This document shows positions 8,538-17,580 of a DNA stretch of 64,000 nucleotides, piece by piece. Made by a program: the position numbers and the translations under genes. The number at the start of each line of letters is the position of its first letter. The first letter of the stretch is position 1. Origin of the DNA: Methylobacterium nodulans ORS 2060 (GTDB taxonomy: Bacteria > Pseudomonadota > Alphaproteobacteria > Rhizobiales > Beijerinckiaceae); assembly GCF_000022085.1 (NCBI RefSeq), contig NC_011894.1:3313501-3377500 (forward strand). The letters are read 5' to 3'. The notes under the pieces are model-generated. The model ran no database searches. It was given only the letters and a program-made list of their open reading frames with translations, and had not been told where the DNA came from.

Positions 8538-8589
8538 TGGTTGCGGGGATAGGATTTTAACCTACGACCTTCAGGTTATGAGCCTGACG
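8538..8589 (-). other. 3' part of a tRNA-Met gene, candidate attachment-site scar
   Basis: Read on the minus strand, this is the anticodon loop with CAT (GGCTCATAACC), variable region, T arm and acceptor end up to the encoded CCA of a tRNA-Met. The match stops abruptly at about 8589, so the 5' half is absent. The T-loop reads GTTAAAATCC instead of the usual GTTCAAATCC, a sign of decay. Isolated tRNA 3' halves are typical scars of integrases that use tRNA 3' ends. Confidence 0.7.
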
Positions 8590-8801
8590 GTTGCCAACCA
8601 GTTCTCATCCTCATCTGCTCCGGCGCGCCAACCTTTTCAACGGTTTAGCTTGTTTGCGGTCCTCTCCTGTCCAATGAGTGGTCAACAAGCGGTCGTGGAC
8701 GGCGGTGGAATCAGCCACTCACGCGACGGCTACCGCCCAGCATCAGGCTGCAAGTTCGGTTCGCACTCGCGCGCGGCCACGCTCGCAAGTAGCGTCCCGC
8801 C

Positions 8802-8996
8802 ATGTCCGACTCACCCACCCTCGACGTCCCCTCCCCCACCGTCCTCGAATGGGGCTGCGGGCTCGCCGGCCTGTCGCCCGGCCAGCCCGCCGTGCCCTCT
8901 GGCTTTAGGCCTGACGAATGGGTCGAGACGCTCGCGAACGGCCGGCGGTTCGTGGACGATTTCGGGCCGCAGGTTGGAGCATTGCGCTCCTCCTGA
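8802..8996 (+). pseudogene. Copy C of the five-copy family (3' truncated)
   Basis: The ATG at 8802 opens MSDSPTLDVPSPTVLEWGCG and continues FRPDEWVETLANGRRFVDDF, then leaves the family sequence at about 8970 and stops at 64 residues. The upstream TAGCGTCCCGCC and about 25 further bases match copies A and B. Unlike B, this copy has no frameshift in the shared part. Confidence 0.6.
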
Positions 8997-9053
8997 GGTG
9001 TAAGGCAGAACATTGCTCCGCCGGTGGGTAGCCAGACGGGCGAAAGGCTTCGC

Positions 9054-9266
9054 ATGACCCAGGACGAACTCGAGCGGCTGCTCATCGGCCTACAGCCCGG
9101 CCAGGAAGCATGCATTCACCACGACGTGTACGCCAGCCTCTTCCCGCCAGGTGAGCCGGACGATGGCGCCCGCGGGCGATTCTACGAATTCGCTCGGCGG
9201 TATGGCTGCACGATCATGAACGATCCGCCTCACGACGAGATCTGCTTCCGCAGGGCTTCCGATTAG
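9054..9266 (+). CDS. Small hypothetical protein
   Basis: A 70-residue acidic protein starting MTQDELERLLIGLQPGQEAC. GAAAGG lies 7 bases before the ATG at 9054. It contains HHDVYASLFPPGEPD and ends CTIMNDPPHDEICFRRASD. No domain recognised. First of a row of small plus-strand genes up to the insertion sequence. Confidence 0.6.
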   Translation: MTQDELERLLIGLQPGQEACIHHDVYASLFPPGEPDDGARGRFYEFARRYGCTIMNDPPHDEICFRRASD

Positions 9267-9446
9267 CAGGGCTCCAGCCCGCCTAGTCGGGCGTGCTGAT
9301 GCCATGCGTTTACCCGGTATGGAAGGTGCGAGAGGAGGTCCTGCGGGTGCATCGTGCCGCGATAGCTGAGATCCAGGCTTTCGAGCGCGCCAGGGGGCGC
9401 CCTCCACAATGAGCGCTGCTGCCCCATCCGCCCAGTGAGGAACCCG

Positions 9447-9704
9447 ATGACCGAGGACCGTACGATCGAGTACTCACCGCTCTCTGGCCCCGTCACACAG
9501 GCCGGCATCACCGTCGATGTGAAGATCTTCCGTTTCCTCGGCACAGGCGATCCCTGGACCCTGGAGGTGGTGGATCACGAGGGTGGCTCGACCGTCTGGG
9601 ATGAAACGTTTTTGACCGAGCACGCAGCATACGAGGCTTTTCGAAACGCGCTCGCCCAGGAAGGGATCGGCTCCTTCGTCATGCCGCCGGAAACCCGGCA
9701 CTGA
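9447..9704 (+). CDS. Small hypothetical protein (EYSPLSGPV)
   Basis: An 85-residue protein beginning MTEDRTIEYSPLSGPVTQAG, with alternating strands (VDVKIFRF, WTLEVVDHEGG, STVWDE) and a helical end. GAGGAA lies 5 bases before the ATG at 9447; the GTG at 9435 is less likely. I recognise it as a type of short conserved protein in Methylobacterium but know no function. Confidence 0.65.
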   Translation: MTEDRTIEYSPLSGPVTQAGITVDVKIFRFLGTGDPWTLEVVDHEGGSTVWDETFLTEHAAYEAFRNALAQEGIGSFVMPPETRH

Positions 9705-9740
9705 ATGCGCTGCTACCCGAGCCACGAGCGGAGAGCCTCC

Positions 9741-10031
9741 ATGAGAGCCACGATTGCAGCCATCCTTCTCGGCACATTCGGCGCTGGTGAAGTTGCTGAT
9801 GCACTGGCCCAGGGGTCGACCGAAGTTCCTATCCAGCGCGACCTCCAGCGCGAGCGGCGACTTGAACGAAGGCTCGGGCGGGACCGCCCGCCGGCCGTTG
9901 ATCCGAACGTGACCCCGGACAATCCCGATGGGGTGGTGGGCTTTGACGGACCTCCCGGCATCTTCGGCAACGATGTCGAAGACAGCGGACCGCTGCCGCC
10001 AGGCTCGCCGGCTGACATCGACGAGGATTGA
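9741..10031 (+). CDS. Small exported acidic protein
   Basis: A 96-residue protein with a signal peptide (MRATIAAILLGTFGAGEVAD, cleavage after ALA), an Arg-rich stretch (QRDLQRERRLERRLGRDR), then a Pro/Gly/Asp-rich tail ending DIDED. A GAGAG site lies upstream of the ATG at 9741. The function is unknown. Confidence 0.6.
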   Translation: MRATIAAILLGTFGAGEVADALAQGSTEVPIQRDLQRERRLERRLGRDRPPAVDPNVTPDNPDGVVGFDGPPGIFGNDVEDSGPLPPGSPADIDED

Positions 10032-10083
10032 AAGCCGTGCTTTCCGATTGTGCCGACCGCTACACCGCTGAGGACCCTTCGAA

Positions 10084-10254
10084 GTGATCAGTCGCGGGAT
10101 CACCGCCGCCCTCGGCATCGCCATCGTCGCCACCGCCCTCGTGTGGCTGCTGGTGATGCCTGATGAGCCGGAGAAGGCGCTCCAGGATGGAGCCGGCGCT
10201 GCGGCTCTCGCCACCCTCATCGTTGGCGCATCGACCAGGCGGCGTATGGAATGA
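10084..10254 (+). CDS. Very small membrane protein
   Basis: 56 residues from the GTG at 10084: one transmembrane helix (GITAALGIAIVATALVWLLV) then a short helical tail ending RRRME. It overlaps the next gene by ATGA (10251-10254), which supports both starts and suggests translational coupling. Confidence 0.5.
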   Translation: MISRGITAALGIAIVATALVWLLVMPDEPEKALQDGAGAAALATLIVGASTRRRME

Positions 10255-10478
10255 CGCCAGCCGAGATGCTCAGCGCGCGCCTGAGCGCGATCGAAAATGC
10301 CGTCAAGCGCATCGCAGAGGGCCAGGCGGTCGCGGCCGAAGCTGCCGAGGTTCGTGCCGCACTCCTGGACGTGCTGGACCTTGTCGTCCGCAATCCTGGC
10401 ATCGATGCAGCCGTGGATGACCTGTACCGGAGCGTGCTCGCACTCATGGAGGCGACAGCTAGGAGCCTGTCCGAGTAA
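10251..10478 (+). pseudogene. 5' part of a small helical gene split by an insertion sequence
   Basis: The frame reads MTPAEMLSARLSAIENAVKR and is helical throughout. From 10463 it enters the insertion sequence and stops after SLSE, so the last residues come from the terminal repeat. Removing the element with one CTAG copy joins 10462 to 11933 in frame and gives an intact 96-residue protein. Confidence 0.75.
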
Positions 10479-11928
10479 GCGTCTCGACGGCGGGGCGCGG
10501 AGGTGATTCACTCGGCCCATGGCCAAGGTGTTTCGCTCCTGGGATGTCGATCAAGGCTGGCTGCTGCCGCCCTCGTTGCATGAGTTCGTGCCGCCCGGGC
10601 ATATGGCGCATTTCGTGCGCGACACGGTGCGCGAGGCGCTCGATCTGTCAGCCATCCTCGACACCTATACCGAGGAGCGCGGCTATCCACCCTACCATCC
10701 CGGCATGATGGTGGCGCTCCTGCTCTACGGCTACAGCCGCGGCCTGTACTCCTCGCGCCAACTCGCCCGCGCCTGCGAGGAGCGGGTCGACGTTATGGCG
10801 GTGACCGGCCTGAACCGGCCCGACTTCCGCACCATCGCCGAGTTCCGCAAGCGTCATCTCGCGGCGCTGTCGGACCTGTTCGTGCAGGTGCTGCGGCTGT
10901 GCCAGGCGGCCGGGCTGGTGGGCTTTGCTCATGTGGCGGTGGACGGGACCAAGCTGAAGGCCAATGCCTCGCGCCACAAAGCGATGAGCTACGGCCGGAT
11001 GAAGACGACCGAAGCGGCCTTGGCGGCCGAGGTCGAGGCGTGGCTTGCCCAAGCTGCCGAGATGGATGCCGCTGAGGACCGCGCGCACGGAATGGATCGG
11101 CGCGGCGACGAGACGCCGGACTGGATGGCCGACAAGCAGCGGCGGCTTGCTGCGATCCGCGCCGCCAAGGCCGCCCTGGAAGCCGAGGCCGCCGATCCGC
11201 CCGCCCCTGAGGACGAGAGCGGGCCGGGCGCCTCGTCGGGCATGCGTTGGCAGGGGCGGCCCCTGCGCGGCGAGGACGGCGGCCCACCCGACCGGGCACA
11301 GCGCAACTTCACCGAGCCGGACAGCCGGATCCTGCCCACCCGCGACGGGTTCGTGCAGGGCTACAATGGCCAGATCGCGGTCGATGCGGCGCATCAGGTG
11401 ATCGTGGCGCAGCGGCTCGTGACCAACGCAGCCGACTATCGTGCCCTGGTGCCGCTGATCGACGACGTCTCTGCTCATCTCGGACGCAAGCCGCGCGAGG
11501 TCTCGGGCGATGCCGGTTTTGCCACCGAGGCGAACCTGACGGCGCTCCAGGCGCGTCGGATCCGGGGCTACCTGCCGCCCGGCCGAGCGCGTCACGGCGA
11601 GGCCCATGCGGCTGGACGGCGCAAGCTGACGAAGATGCCGCTGATGAGCGCGATGGCTCAGCGGCTGAAGCGGGCTGGGCGCCGGAGCCGCTACCGCCTG
11701 AGAAAGCAGGTGGTCGAGCCGGTCTTCGGGCAGATGAAGCAGGCCAGAGGTTTTCGGCAGTTCCTGCTGCGCGGTCTTGAGCAGGTCCGAGGCGAGTGGG
11801 CGATGATCTGCACCGCCCATAACCTCCTGAAGCTGGCGCAGGCCGCGCGCTAAGCCTGTGGCGCGGAATCCATCCGCCCAGATCTCAACCTCAATCCCAA
11901 CGCATCAACCCGTTACTCGGACGGGCTC
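10463..11928 (+). mobile_element. IS1182-family insertion sequence, complete
   Basis: Ends are GAGCCTGTCCGAGTAA on the left and, inverted, GAGCCCGTCCGAGTAA on the right: 16-bp terminal repeats with one mismatch. CTAG flanks both sides (10459-10462 and 11929-11932), the palindromic 4-bp target typical of this family. The single transposase gene is intact, so the insertion is probably recent. Confidence 0.85.
10519..11853 (+). CDS. IS1182-family transposase
   Basis: A 444-residue DDE transposase, full length for the family. The N-terminal part has YPPYHPGMMVALLLYGY and RPDFRTIAEFRKRH. The catalytic core has HVAVDGTKLKANAS (first Asp), VSGDAGFATEANL (second Asp) and KQVVEPVFGQMKQARGF (Glu). The middle insertion (VEAWLAQAAEMDAAEDR...) is the charged helical region common in the family. 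It lies within matching terminal repeats and shows no lesion. Confidence 0.9.
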   Translation: MAKVFRSWDVDQGWLLPPSLHEFVPPGHMAHFVRDTVREALDLSAILDTYTEERGYPPYHPGMMVALLLYGYSRGLYSSRQLARACEERVDVMAVTGLNRPDFRTIAEFRKRHLAALSDLFVQVLRLCQAAGLVGFAHVAVDGTKLKANASRHKAMSYGRMKTTEAALAAEVEAWLAQAAEMDAAEDRAHGMDRRGDETPDWMADKQRRLAAIRAAKAALEAEAADPPAPEDESGPGASSGMRWQGRPLRGEDGGPPDRAQRNFTEPDSRILPTRDGFVQGYNGQIAVDAAHQVIVAQRLVTNAADYRALVPLIDDVSAHLGRKPREVSGDAGFATEANLTALQARRIRGYLPPGRARHGEAHAAGRRKLTKMPLMSAMAQRLKRAGRRSRYRLRKQVVEPVFGQMKQARGFRQFLLRGLEQVRGEWAMICTAHNLLKLAQAAR

Positions 11929-11932
11929 CTAG

Positions 11933-12011
11933 TCAGGATGGGGTTGGTGCGCGGCATCTCAGGCTGCTGACCGAGGCTTACACCCGTTTCAGGCAGAGGC
12001 TCGCCGCTTAG
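11933..12011 (+). pseudogene. 3' part of the gene split by the insertion sequence
   Basis: Continues the frame of 10251-10462: AG (10461-10462) plus T (11933) makes Ser, then QDGVGARHLRLLTEAYTRF, RQRLAA and the TAG at 12009-12011. Confidence 0.7.
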
Positions 12012-12250
12012 AAGCCCCTTCATCCTTATGGAGGAGAATGGCGAGCGTCCGGGCGTCGGACACCGGAGGCAGCGTGAGGAGCACGCCGTGCCTACTGGCT
12101 CTGTTCTCGCTGGTCACCCTCTGGGCCAGCAGCCTGGCTCTGCGCGGCCTCGTGCGACCCCGACGCGCCGCCTGGTATCCCAAAGCCGAGGTCACCTTCT
12201 CCGACGCGCTCGCCGCCGCGCGAAAGGAACTCTGGACCGCGCAGGCTTTC

Positions 12251-12580
12251 TCAACCTCTCGGGACGCCCGAGACAGGGCGACAATCCCAAAAGCCCTCTT
12301 TGATCGCCTGGCCGACGCTGCTTGTCACCAGCCTGAAAGAGCCAAACTCGAGCTGAGAGCCGGGAATCCAGATCGACTGCAATCCGTATTCTTCATAGAT
12401 TACATCCGTCAGCCGTGCGCCCTCGGGCGGCGTCCAGTCCACGGTATCATAGGCAATCGCCGGCGGATGGTGACGTGCTCCCCTGAATTCCGGCCGGGGA
12501 TAAGTTGGGTCCAGCGCCTGAGCCTGCGCCCCGTGACCGCGTGGTTCGAAGACTAAGTGCGGCAAAGCCGGGTCACAGAG
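12251..12580 (-). pseudogene. Unrecognised gene fragment
   Basis: The minus frame holds protein-like sequence (LDPTYPRPEFRGARHHPPA, VDWTPPEGARLTDVIYEEYG, IWIPGSQLEFGSFRLV, QAIKEGFWDC) without a usable start; its upstream end runs into the LysR gene. I do not recognise the family. It is probably the remains of a metabolic gene next to the regulator. Confidence 0.35.
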
Positions 12581-13550
12581 TCTGCCCGGTCGCCGCCCCG
12601 TGCGACCGGTGTTGTTCCGAGTCTGCAAGATTCATGAGAACGAAATCTATGAACTCCTGCACATGCGGCTTGTCCAAAGATGCCCGGTTCACCTTCAAAT
12701 AGTATCCCCGGTCAACCCGGAGAGGGGCGTCGAACAATACGCAGAGCGCGCCTTCGTCCACCAGCGATCTAACGAGGTGACGCCACCCCAGAACGACTCC
12801 CTCTCCTTTGACCGCGGCGTTCAGAAGAAGCGGGTAATTGTTGCTGGTCATGATGGGAGAAAAGTGCGGCATATCGAGACCGTTCGCGTGAAACCAGCTA
12901 GCCCAGGTGATCGGATGCCAGCCAATGGCTTCAGCGGTCCAATGCTTCCGGTGCAGCTCCAACAAATCCGCGCGTCCGAGACTTTGGGCGTCCGGAAACG
13001 GCCCATGGCGTTCTAGATAGGCTGGGCTGCATACCGGCTGGACGACTTCCGGAAAGAGATAATAGAGACACTCTCCAACCTCACAGCGTTCGTTTCCAAA
13101 AATAAAAGAAAGATCGACCTCGTCGAAGTTTCTCAATGTATCATCCTCGTCAGAGGCCAAAAGAACGAACCTGACGTCCGACCGTTCGGAACGGAACCTG
13201 TCCACGAAGGGTTTCAGCCAACAGGCGATCGCTGCAAGGGTGCCCGAACAGGTGATGACGGGAGGACCGGACGACGCATTGAGGCCGTTGATCGCGTGGC
13301 AGATTATGTCCAGCCCGTCACTGACAGCAGACAAGAGCTGTTGCCCATTGGACGTCAATTCTAAGCTGTTGTGCTTGCGGACGAACAAGGTAGCGCCAAG
13401 TGATTTTTCGAGTCCGCGAATCTGCTGGCTGATGGCGGCTTGAGTGACGTTGAGCTCGTTCCCAGCGAGGGTAAAGCTGAGATGCTTCGCTGCGACTTCG
13501 AAAGCGGCGAACGAACCAAGGGAGGGAAGATAACGGCGCTTGAGTGACAT
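12573..13550 (-). CDS. LysR-family transcriptional regulator (GcvA-like)
   Basis: A 325-residue regulator. The N-terminal winged helix-turn-helix is typical: LPSLGSFAAFEVAAKHLSFT, then ELNVTQAAISQQIRGLEKSL and LFVRKHNSLELTSNGQQLL. The substrate-binding domain follows (GTLAAIACWLKPFVDRF, DVDLSFIFG-like segment, GEGVVLGWRHLV near the end). The LPSLGSFAAFEVAA opening points to the GcvA/AmpR branch. Its likely target, divergent on the right, is missing; only a fragment remains downstream. The effector is unknown. Confidence 0.88.
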   Translation of the reverse strand: MSLKRRYLPSLGSFAAFEVAAKHLSFTLAGNELNVTQAAISQQIRGLEKSLGATLFVRKHNSLELTSNGQQLLSAVSDGLDIICHAINGLNASSGPPVITCSGTLAAIACWLKPFVDRFRSERSDVRFVLLASDEDDTLRNFDEVDLSFIFGNERCEVGECLYYLFPEVVQPVCSPAYLERHGPFPDAQSLGRADLLELHRKHWTAEAIGWHPITWASWFHANGLDMPHFSPIMTSNNYPLLLNAAVKGEGVVLGWRHLVRSLVDEGALCVLFDAPLRVDRGYYLKVNRASLDKPHVQEFIDFVLMNLADSEQHRSHGAATGQTL

Positions 13551-14112
13551 ACAGCAACATGCTCACGAGGGGAACATGGCAACATCATGCAGATTTGTGT
13601 GCGCAAGACCAGCTAACTAGCGAACTATCGTCATCCCGCATTCCCCTCTTTAGCTGAACCGCAAGCTCTGCATTGAAACCAGGCCATATGCCGCAAGCTC
13701 CTATCGCTGCTGCGGCGCTGGCACCGTGCGTGATCGTGCAACGCTGATCCTTCTTCGCCTTCGCGGCCGACCGGCACCCTCGACGGCAAGGCTGTGGACA
13801 TGACGCTTCACCAGGGGCGAAGCTTGGATAACGCTCACGCGCTGCCCACAGGCCCGCAGCTGCAGCAGCAACAGACAGGCCTGGTGGCGTGACGGGACAA
13901 AGGATCGGAGACGGGCGAGCTTCCAACTAAGAAACCCAACCCATTGGTCCCGCTGATCGGGTCCACTTCAGCGCTTTGCCCATGATCCACCTCCACATCA
14001 AAGGGAATCATGAAAGCACCCAAATAGGAATCCCGTCCGATTCTCGTTTATCGAGCGACGCTCTAGAGCAGGATCCGTTCATGGTGGAACGGATGCCGCT
14101 CTAGCTCTTTGA
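13551..14112. other. Gene-poor stretch between LysR and the IS630 remnant
   Basis: No gene supported. 14060-14105 has an inverted pair (GAGCAGGATCCGTTC and GGAACGGATGCCGCTC) that may be an old element end. Confidence 0.35.
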
Positions 14113-14520
14113 TTGTGCCTGGTCCTCACCCGGCCGCACAAGCGACGGCGTGAAGTAACTGAGTTGCTCGAGGCGCTGCTGGCGCGCCACCGCAGCGAGA
14201 CGGTGTACGTGGCCTGGGACAACGCCAGCACGCACGAGGATGAGGAGATCGAAGCCGTCCTGCGCGGCGCGGCTGGGCGCCTCGTTCTGCTGGATCTCCC
14301 GACCTACAGTCCCTGGCTGAACCCGATTGAGATGCTCTGGCGTCACTTCCGGTGTGAGGTCACGCACTGCGAGCTGTTCGAGAGCGTCGACGCGCTGCTC
14401 CAAGCCACCCAGGATTTCTTCGACTGCTACAACCGCAAGCCAGAAGCTGTGCGCTCCATCATCGGAGCGCATGCCATACGACTTTCGAGGTTGTACTTAG
14501 TGCGAATACCCAGCGGCCGT
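14113..14520 (+). pseudogene. IS630-type transposase, 3' fragment
   Basis: The frame contains the end of a DDE transposase: ETVYVAWDNASTHEDEEIEA (catalytic Asp), LLDLPTYSPWLNPIEMLWRH (catalytic Glu) and DALLQATQDFFDCYNRKPEA. The N-terminal two thirds are missing, and the frame runs past the element end into the opposite-strand transporter gene. Non-functional remnant. Confidence 0.75.
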
Positions 14521-15870
14521 CTCGCTGAGGCTCTTCCCCTTCGTCTCGGGAGCCAGCCACTGCGACAATCCGGCACCGACCGCAGCGACGCCGGCGGCGA
14601 TCAGCATGGTCGTTGAAGTGCCGAGGTTCGTCATGGACCACGGCAGCAGGAAAGTGCCGAGGCCAGCGCCGATCCGGCTGACAGCGGCGCTGAATCCGGT
14701 GCCGATGCCGCGGATTTCAGTCGGGAAAACCTCAGCCGGGAAGATCTGGGTCAGCGTGGTGTACATGGCGTTGAAGAACGAGAAGGCGAGGAACAGGATC
14801 AGTACGACGGTCGGCGGTGCGCCCGCCCACAGGCCGATGACCGCCAGTAACGCGGCGCACAGCCATTGCGGCGGCACGGTCAGGACACGCCGGCCGGCCT
14901 TGTCGATCAAGAGCACGGTGATCACCACCGCGAGCAGAGCGAGCGCGGAGAGCCCGACCCCACCGGCCAGCCCACCACTGAGGCCGTATTGCTGCAGCAC
15001 GCTGTCGGCGAAGGTGGCGATGGCGAAATACGGGGTGACGGCGCAGAACCAGAACCCGGATGTGAAGAGCGTCGCTCGCCAGTACTGCCGGGAGAACAGC
15101 ATCCCGAAGCTGCCCTTGCGGATGTCCTCATGTTCGACGTCGGTCATGTCGGAAGCGCTTTCCATGTACCGGTGGGCAATGGTGCGGGCTTCGTCCCGGC
15201 GGCCCTGGTTCCACAGCCAGCGGGGGGATTCGGGCAGGCCGAGCCGGGCGATGAACAAGGCCACTGCGATCACGGTGCTCGATCCCAGGATGAGCCGCCA
15301 GCTCAGGTCGGTTGTCGCCACCAGCACGTGACCCACGATGAACGCGAACATAAACCCGGCGTACCAGGCGATCAGCGTCATGCCCAAGAGCCGTCCGCGC
15401 AGCCGGGCGGGAGCGAACTCGGACATCAGTGGCCCGCCGATGGAGTACTCGCCGCCGATAGCGACGCCCATCAGCAGCCGCACGAAGAACAGCTGCCAGG
15501 CCGAGTCGACGAAGAACTGAACCAACCCAGCGAATGACTGCATGAACGAGGCGATCACGAACAAGGCTATGTCCACCAGGAACAGCGGCTTGCGGCCGAA
15601 TTTGTCGGTGGCCCAGCCCCCGAGCGGCGAGCCGATGAAGATGCCGAACAACGGGGCCGCGGCGATCAGACCTACCCAGAGCGTCGACAGGCCCAAATCG
15701 TCGGTCATCTTCTGGGTTACCGGACCGATGATCCCGAGGATGTAGCCGTCGAGGAACATCCCGCCGATGAGGACGGCGATCAGCCGCCGCATGAAGCGTT
15801 GCTTGAATGCTGCTGAGGTCTCGCCGGAATCGGCAGTTGTGCTCTCTATGGATGACACTGAAGATGACAT
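14497..15870 (-). CDS. MFS transporter, sugar-porter-like
   Basis: A 457-residue inner-membrane transporter with about 12 transmembrane helices. Marks are FLDGYILGIIGPVT in helix 1, GGWATDKFGRKPLFLVD between helices 2 and 3, LMGVAIGGEYSIGGPLMSEF, ARLRGRLLG, LPESPRWL at the end of the first half, a repeat of the loop motif as DKAGRRVL, and FPAEVFPTEIRGIGTG. This is the sugar/metabolite:H+ symporter pattern. I chose the ATG at 15870, with AGGAA 6 bases upstream; the frame stays open further. Its 3' end abuts the IS630 remnant, so the last residues may be altered. Substrate unknown. Confidence 0.85.
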   Translation of the reverse strand: MSSSVSSIESTTADSGETSAAFKQRFMRRLIAVLIGGMFLDGYILGIIGPVTQKMTDDLGLSTLWVGLIAAAPLFGIFIGSPLGGWATDKFGRKPLFLVDIALFVIASFMQSFAGLVQFFVDSAWQLFFVRLLMGVAIGGEYSIGGPLMSEFAPARLRGRLLGMTLIAWYAGFMFAFIVGHVLVATTDLSWRLILGSSTVIAVALFIARLGLPESPRWLWNQGRRDEARTIAHRYMESASDMTDVEHEDIRKGSFGMLFSRQYWRATLFTSGFWFCAVTPYFAIATFADSVLQQYGLSGGLAGGVGLSALALLAVVITVLLIDKAGRRVLTVPPQWLCAALLAVIGLWAGAPPTVVLILFLAFSFFNAMYTTLTQIFPAEVFPTEIRGIGTGFSAAVSRIGAGLGTFLLPWSMTNLGTSTTMLIAAGVAAVGAGLSQWLAPETKGKSLSETAAGYSH

Positions 15871-16600
15871 GAGGCGTTCCTCTAGAGGGCCGAGTTCATC
15901 CACCAGCGCGCGAGCGTGGCGCTCCTTCAGCGCGGGCGAGTTCGGCTCACTGAAATGGGTCGACGGGTTCAACGATCGCCGGCGACTGGGGCACATCCGC
16001 ACCATCCCGCCGGCGAAGCCGAGGCACGCTGCTGCGTCACGCTGGAACAACCAGCCACGGTTGCTTGACTGGAACGAAACGGCCTCCGGCGCGGTTCATT
16101 CAGCAGCGATGATCGGATGTGGTAATACGATTGTATTCTTGGATGACTGCCGACGCCTCCAGTGAAACATTGATGGAGACGTGCATCGCACTACGGTGCC
16201 TGCTCATTTGACGTTTCTCCCGCGGGCATTATGCCACATTATACTTTATGCATTCGTGGTCGAATTCGACCAAAAATACATTAAGTACGGAGCCGAATTC
16301 GGCAAACGAGGATATTCATGGGCGCGGCATAAGGCGCACCTTATGCCTTCGCGTGTTCTCGGGCGGCGATGCGTTAACGCTATCGCCGGTCGAAGCGAGA
16401 TCGGGAAGTGCACCCGAACGCGGCCTTGCTCGGTCCGGCTGATCCGCGAGCAAAGTGGCTTCGCGCATCAAGGACCTCTTTGCGAAGTAAGACAAGCTAA
16501 AGCCGCCGTCGCCTGCTCTGATCGTCAAGCTTGATGCGGCGCACGCTGGAACGAATGGCGATCGCGGAACGAGTGAGCAGGCGCATGGTCTATGACCCGC
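15871..16600. other. Upstream region of the MFS gene, no gene seen
   Basis: 16100-16300 is distinctly AT-richer (ATACGATTGTATTC, TTATACTTTATGCATTC) and may hold promoters. No frame has a ribosome site or recognisable content. Confidence 0.4.
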
Positions 16601-17122
16601 TTAACCAGAGCGGCATCCGAGCGCATTGGCGTCGAGGATCTCCGGCACGTTCGCGTGCAGGCCTCGCTTCACGATGGCGCCGACATCACGAGCACTCTGC
16701 GGTGAGAGGCCCGGCCGGCGCTCCGTCGGCGCCTCGATCGCCGGGTTGTGCATCGCCTCCATGTGCTGGCGAACGACCTCGTTGCACCACGCGTGGAAGG
16801 CGGGATCCAGGTACTTCGCATAGGCCATGGCGACCTGCCAATACGCCCATGTACCGGGCGACTTCCCGCCCCTCACCACCCGGACGATCCCATACTGGGT
16901 ATTTCCCAGGTTGAGAACGTCCGCAAGGAAGGAAAGGAACCGCTTGGCATCGGCGGACCTCAGCCACTCGGCCGGCTGCCGGGACGGGTCGGCGCCGGCG
17001 GCACGCCGCATGTCCGTGAGCGACAGCGTCTCGCCGCGCTCGTGGATGATGTGCCCATTATAGTCGAGCACCTGAAGGCTCGCGCCCGGCCACCGACCTG
17101 ATGTATCGGTTCGATCCGTCAT
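16601..17122 (-). CDS. KilA-N domain protein, phage type, probably 3' truncated
   Basis: A 173-residue protein. The KilA-N DNA-binding domain spans roughly residues 18-120: VLDYNGHIIHERGETLSLTD, then WLRSADAKRFLSFLADVL, GGKSPGTWAYWQVAMAYAKY and LDPAFHAWCNEVVRQHME. This domain is typical of phage and large-virus proteins. A second helical region (LSPQSARDVGAIVKRGL) ends abruptly at a stop, shorter than I expect. GGAGA lies 8 bases before the ATG. It follows the HU gene on the same strand. Confidence 0.8.
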   Translation of the reverse strand: MTDRTDTSGRWPGASLQVLDYNGHIIHERGETLSLTDMRRAAGADPSRQPAEWLRSADAKRFLSFLADVLNLGNTQYGIVRVVRGGKSPGTWAYWQVAMAYAKYLDPAFHAWCNEVVRQHMEAMHNPAIEAPTERRPGLSPQSARDVGAIVKRGLHANVPEILDANALGCRSG

Positions 17123-17234
17123 TGGTCTGGTCTCCTGGGAAGAGTTGGACCGATGGCGCCGCCCGCTGCTGGGATGGCGGGTGGACGGCGGCGGGACCGT
17201 GCCCTGGGAAGCTTCGATCCCGCCGCCAACCTTC

Positions 17235-17507
17235 TCAGTTCAGCGCGTCGTGCAGCGTGGTTGACGCCCGGAGCTTCGGGACCAGGCGGGCCGGGATCTG
17301 CAGGGGCTGGCCGGTGCGCGGGTTATGGCCCTTGCGGGCCTCTTGGCGGACAGTCACCAGCTTGCCGAGGCCGGGCAGCGGGACATCGTCGCCGCTCTTC
17401 AGGCTCTGGGTCGCGATGTCGCCGAAGGCCGCGAGGACCTTCGATCCGATCGCTTCGCTGACCCCTGCCTTCGCAGCGATGGCCTTGAGCAGGTCTGGCT
17501 TGTTCAT
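17235..17507 (-). CDS. HU-family DNA-binding protein
   Basis: A 90-residue nucleoid-type protein: MNKPDLLKAIAAKAGVSEAI at the start, the dimer helices, DVPLPGLGKLVTV strands and the DNA-clamping arm with GHNPRTGQPLQIPA. GGAGA lies 5 bases before the ATG. The position between phage-type genes suggests a phage-encoded HU and not the housekeeping copy. Confidence 0.88.
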   Translation of the reverse strand: MNKPDLLKAIAAKAGVSEAIGSKVLAAFGDIATQSLKSGDDVPLPGLGKLVTVRQEARKGHNPRTGQPLQIPARLVPKLRASTTLHDALN

Positions 17508-17580
17508 GGTGTTCTCCGGGTATTGTCCTGGGATGAAGCGGGCAGGCTAACGCTGTTCTGCCCTGATATTGCCCCGTGGG

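Noticed and set aside
10648..11820. 390-codon open frame on the minus strand
   Set aside because: Antisense to the IS1182 transposase.
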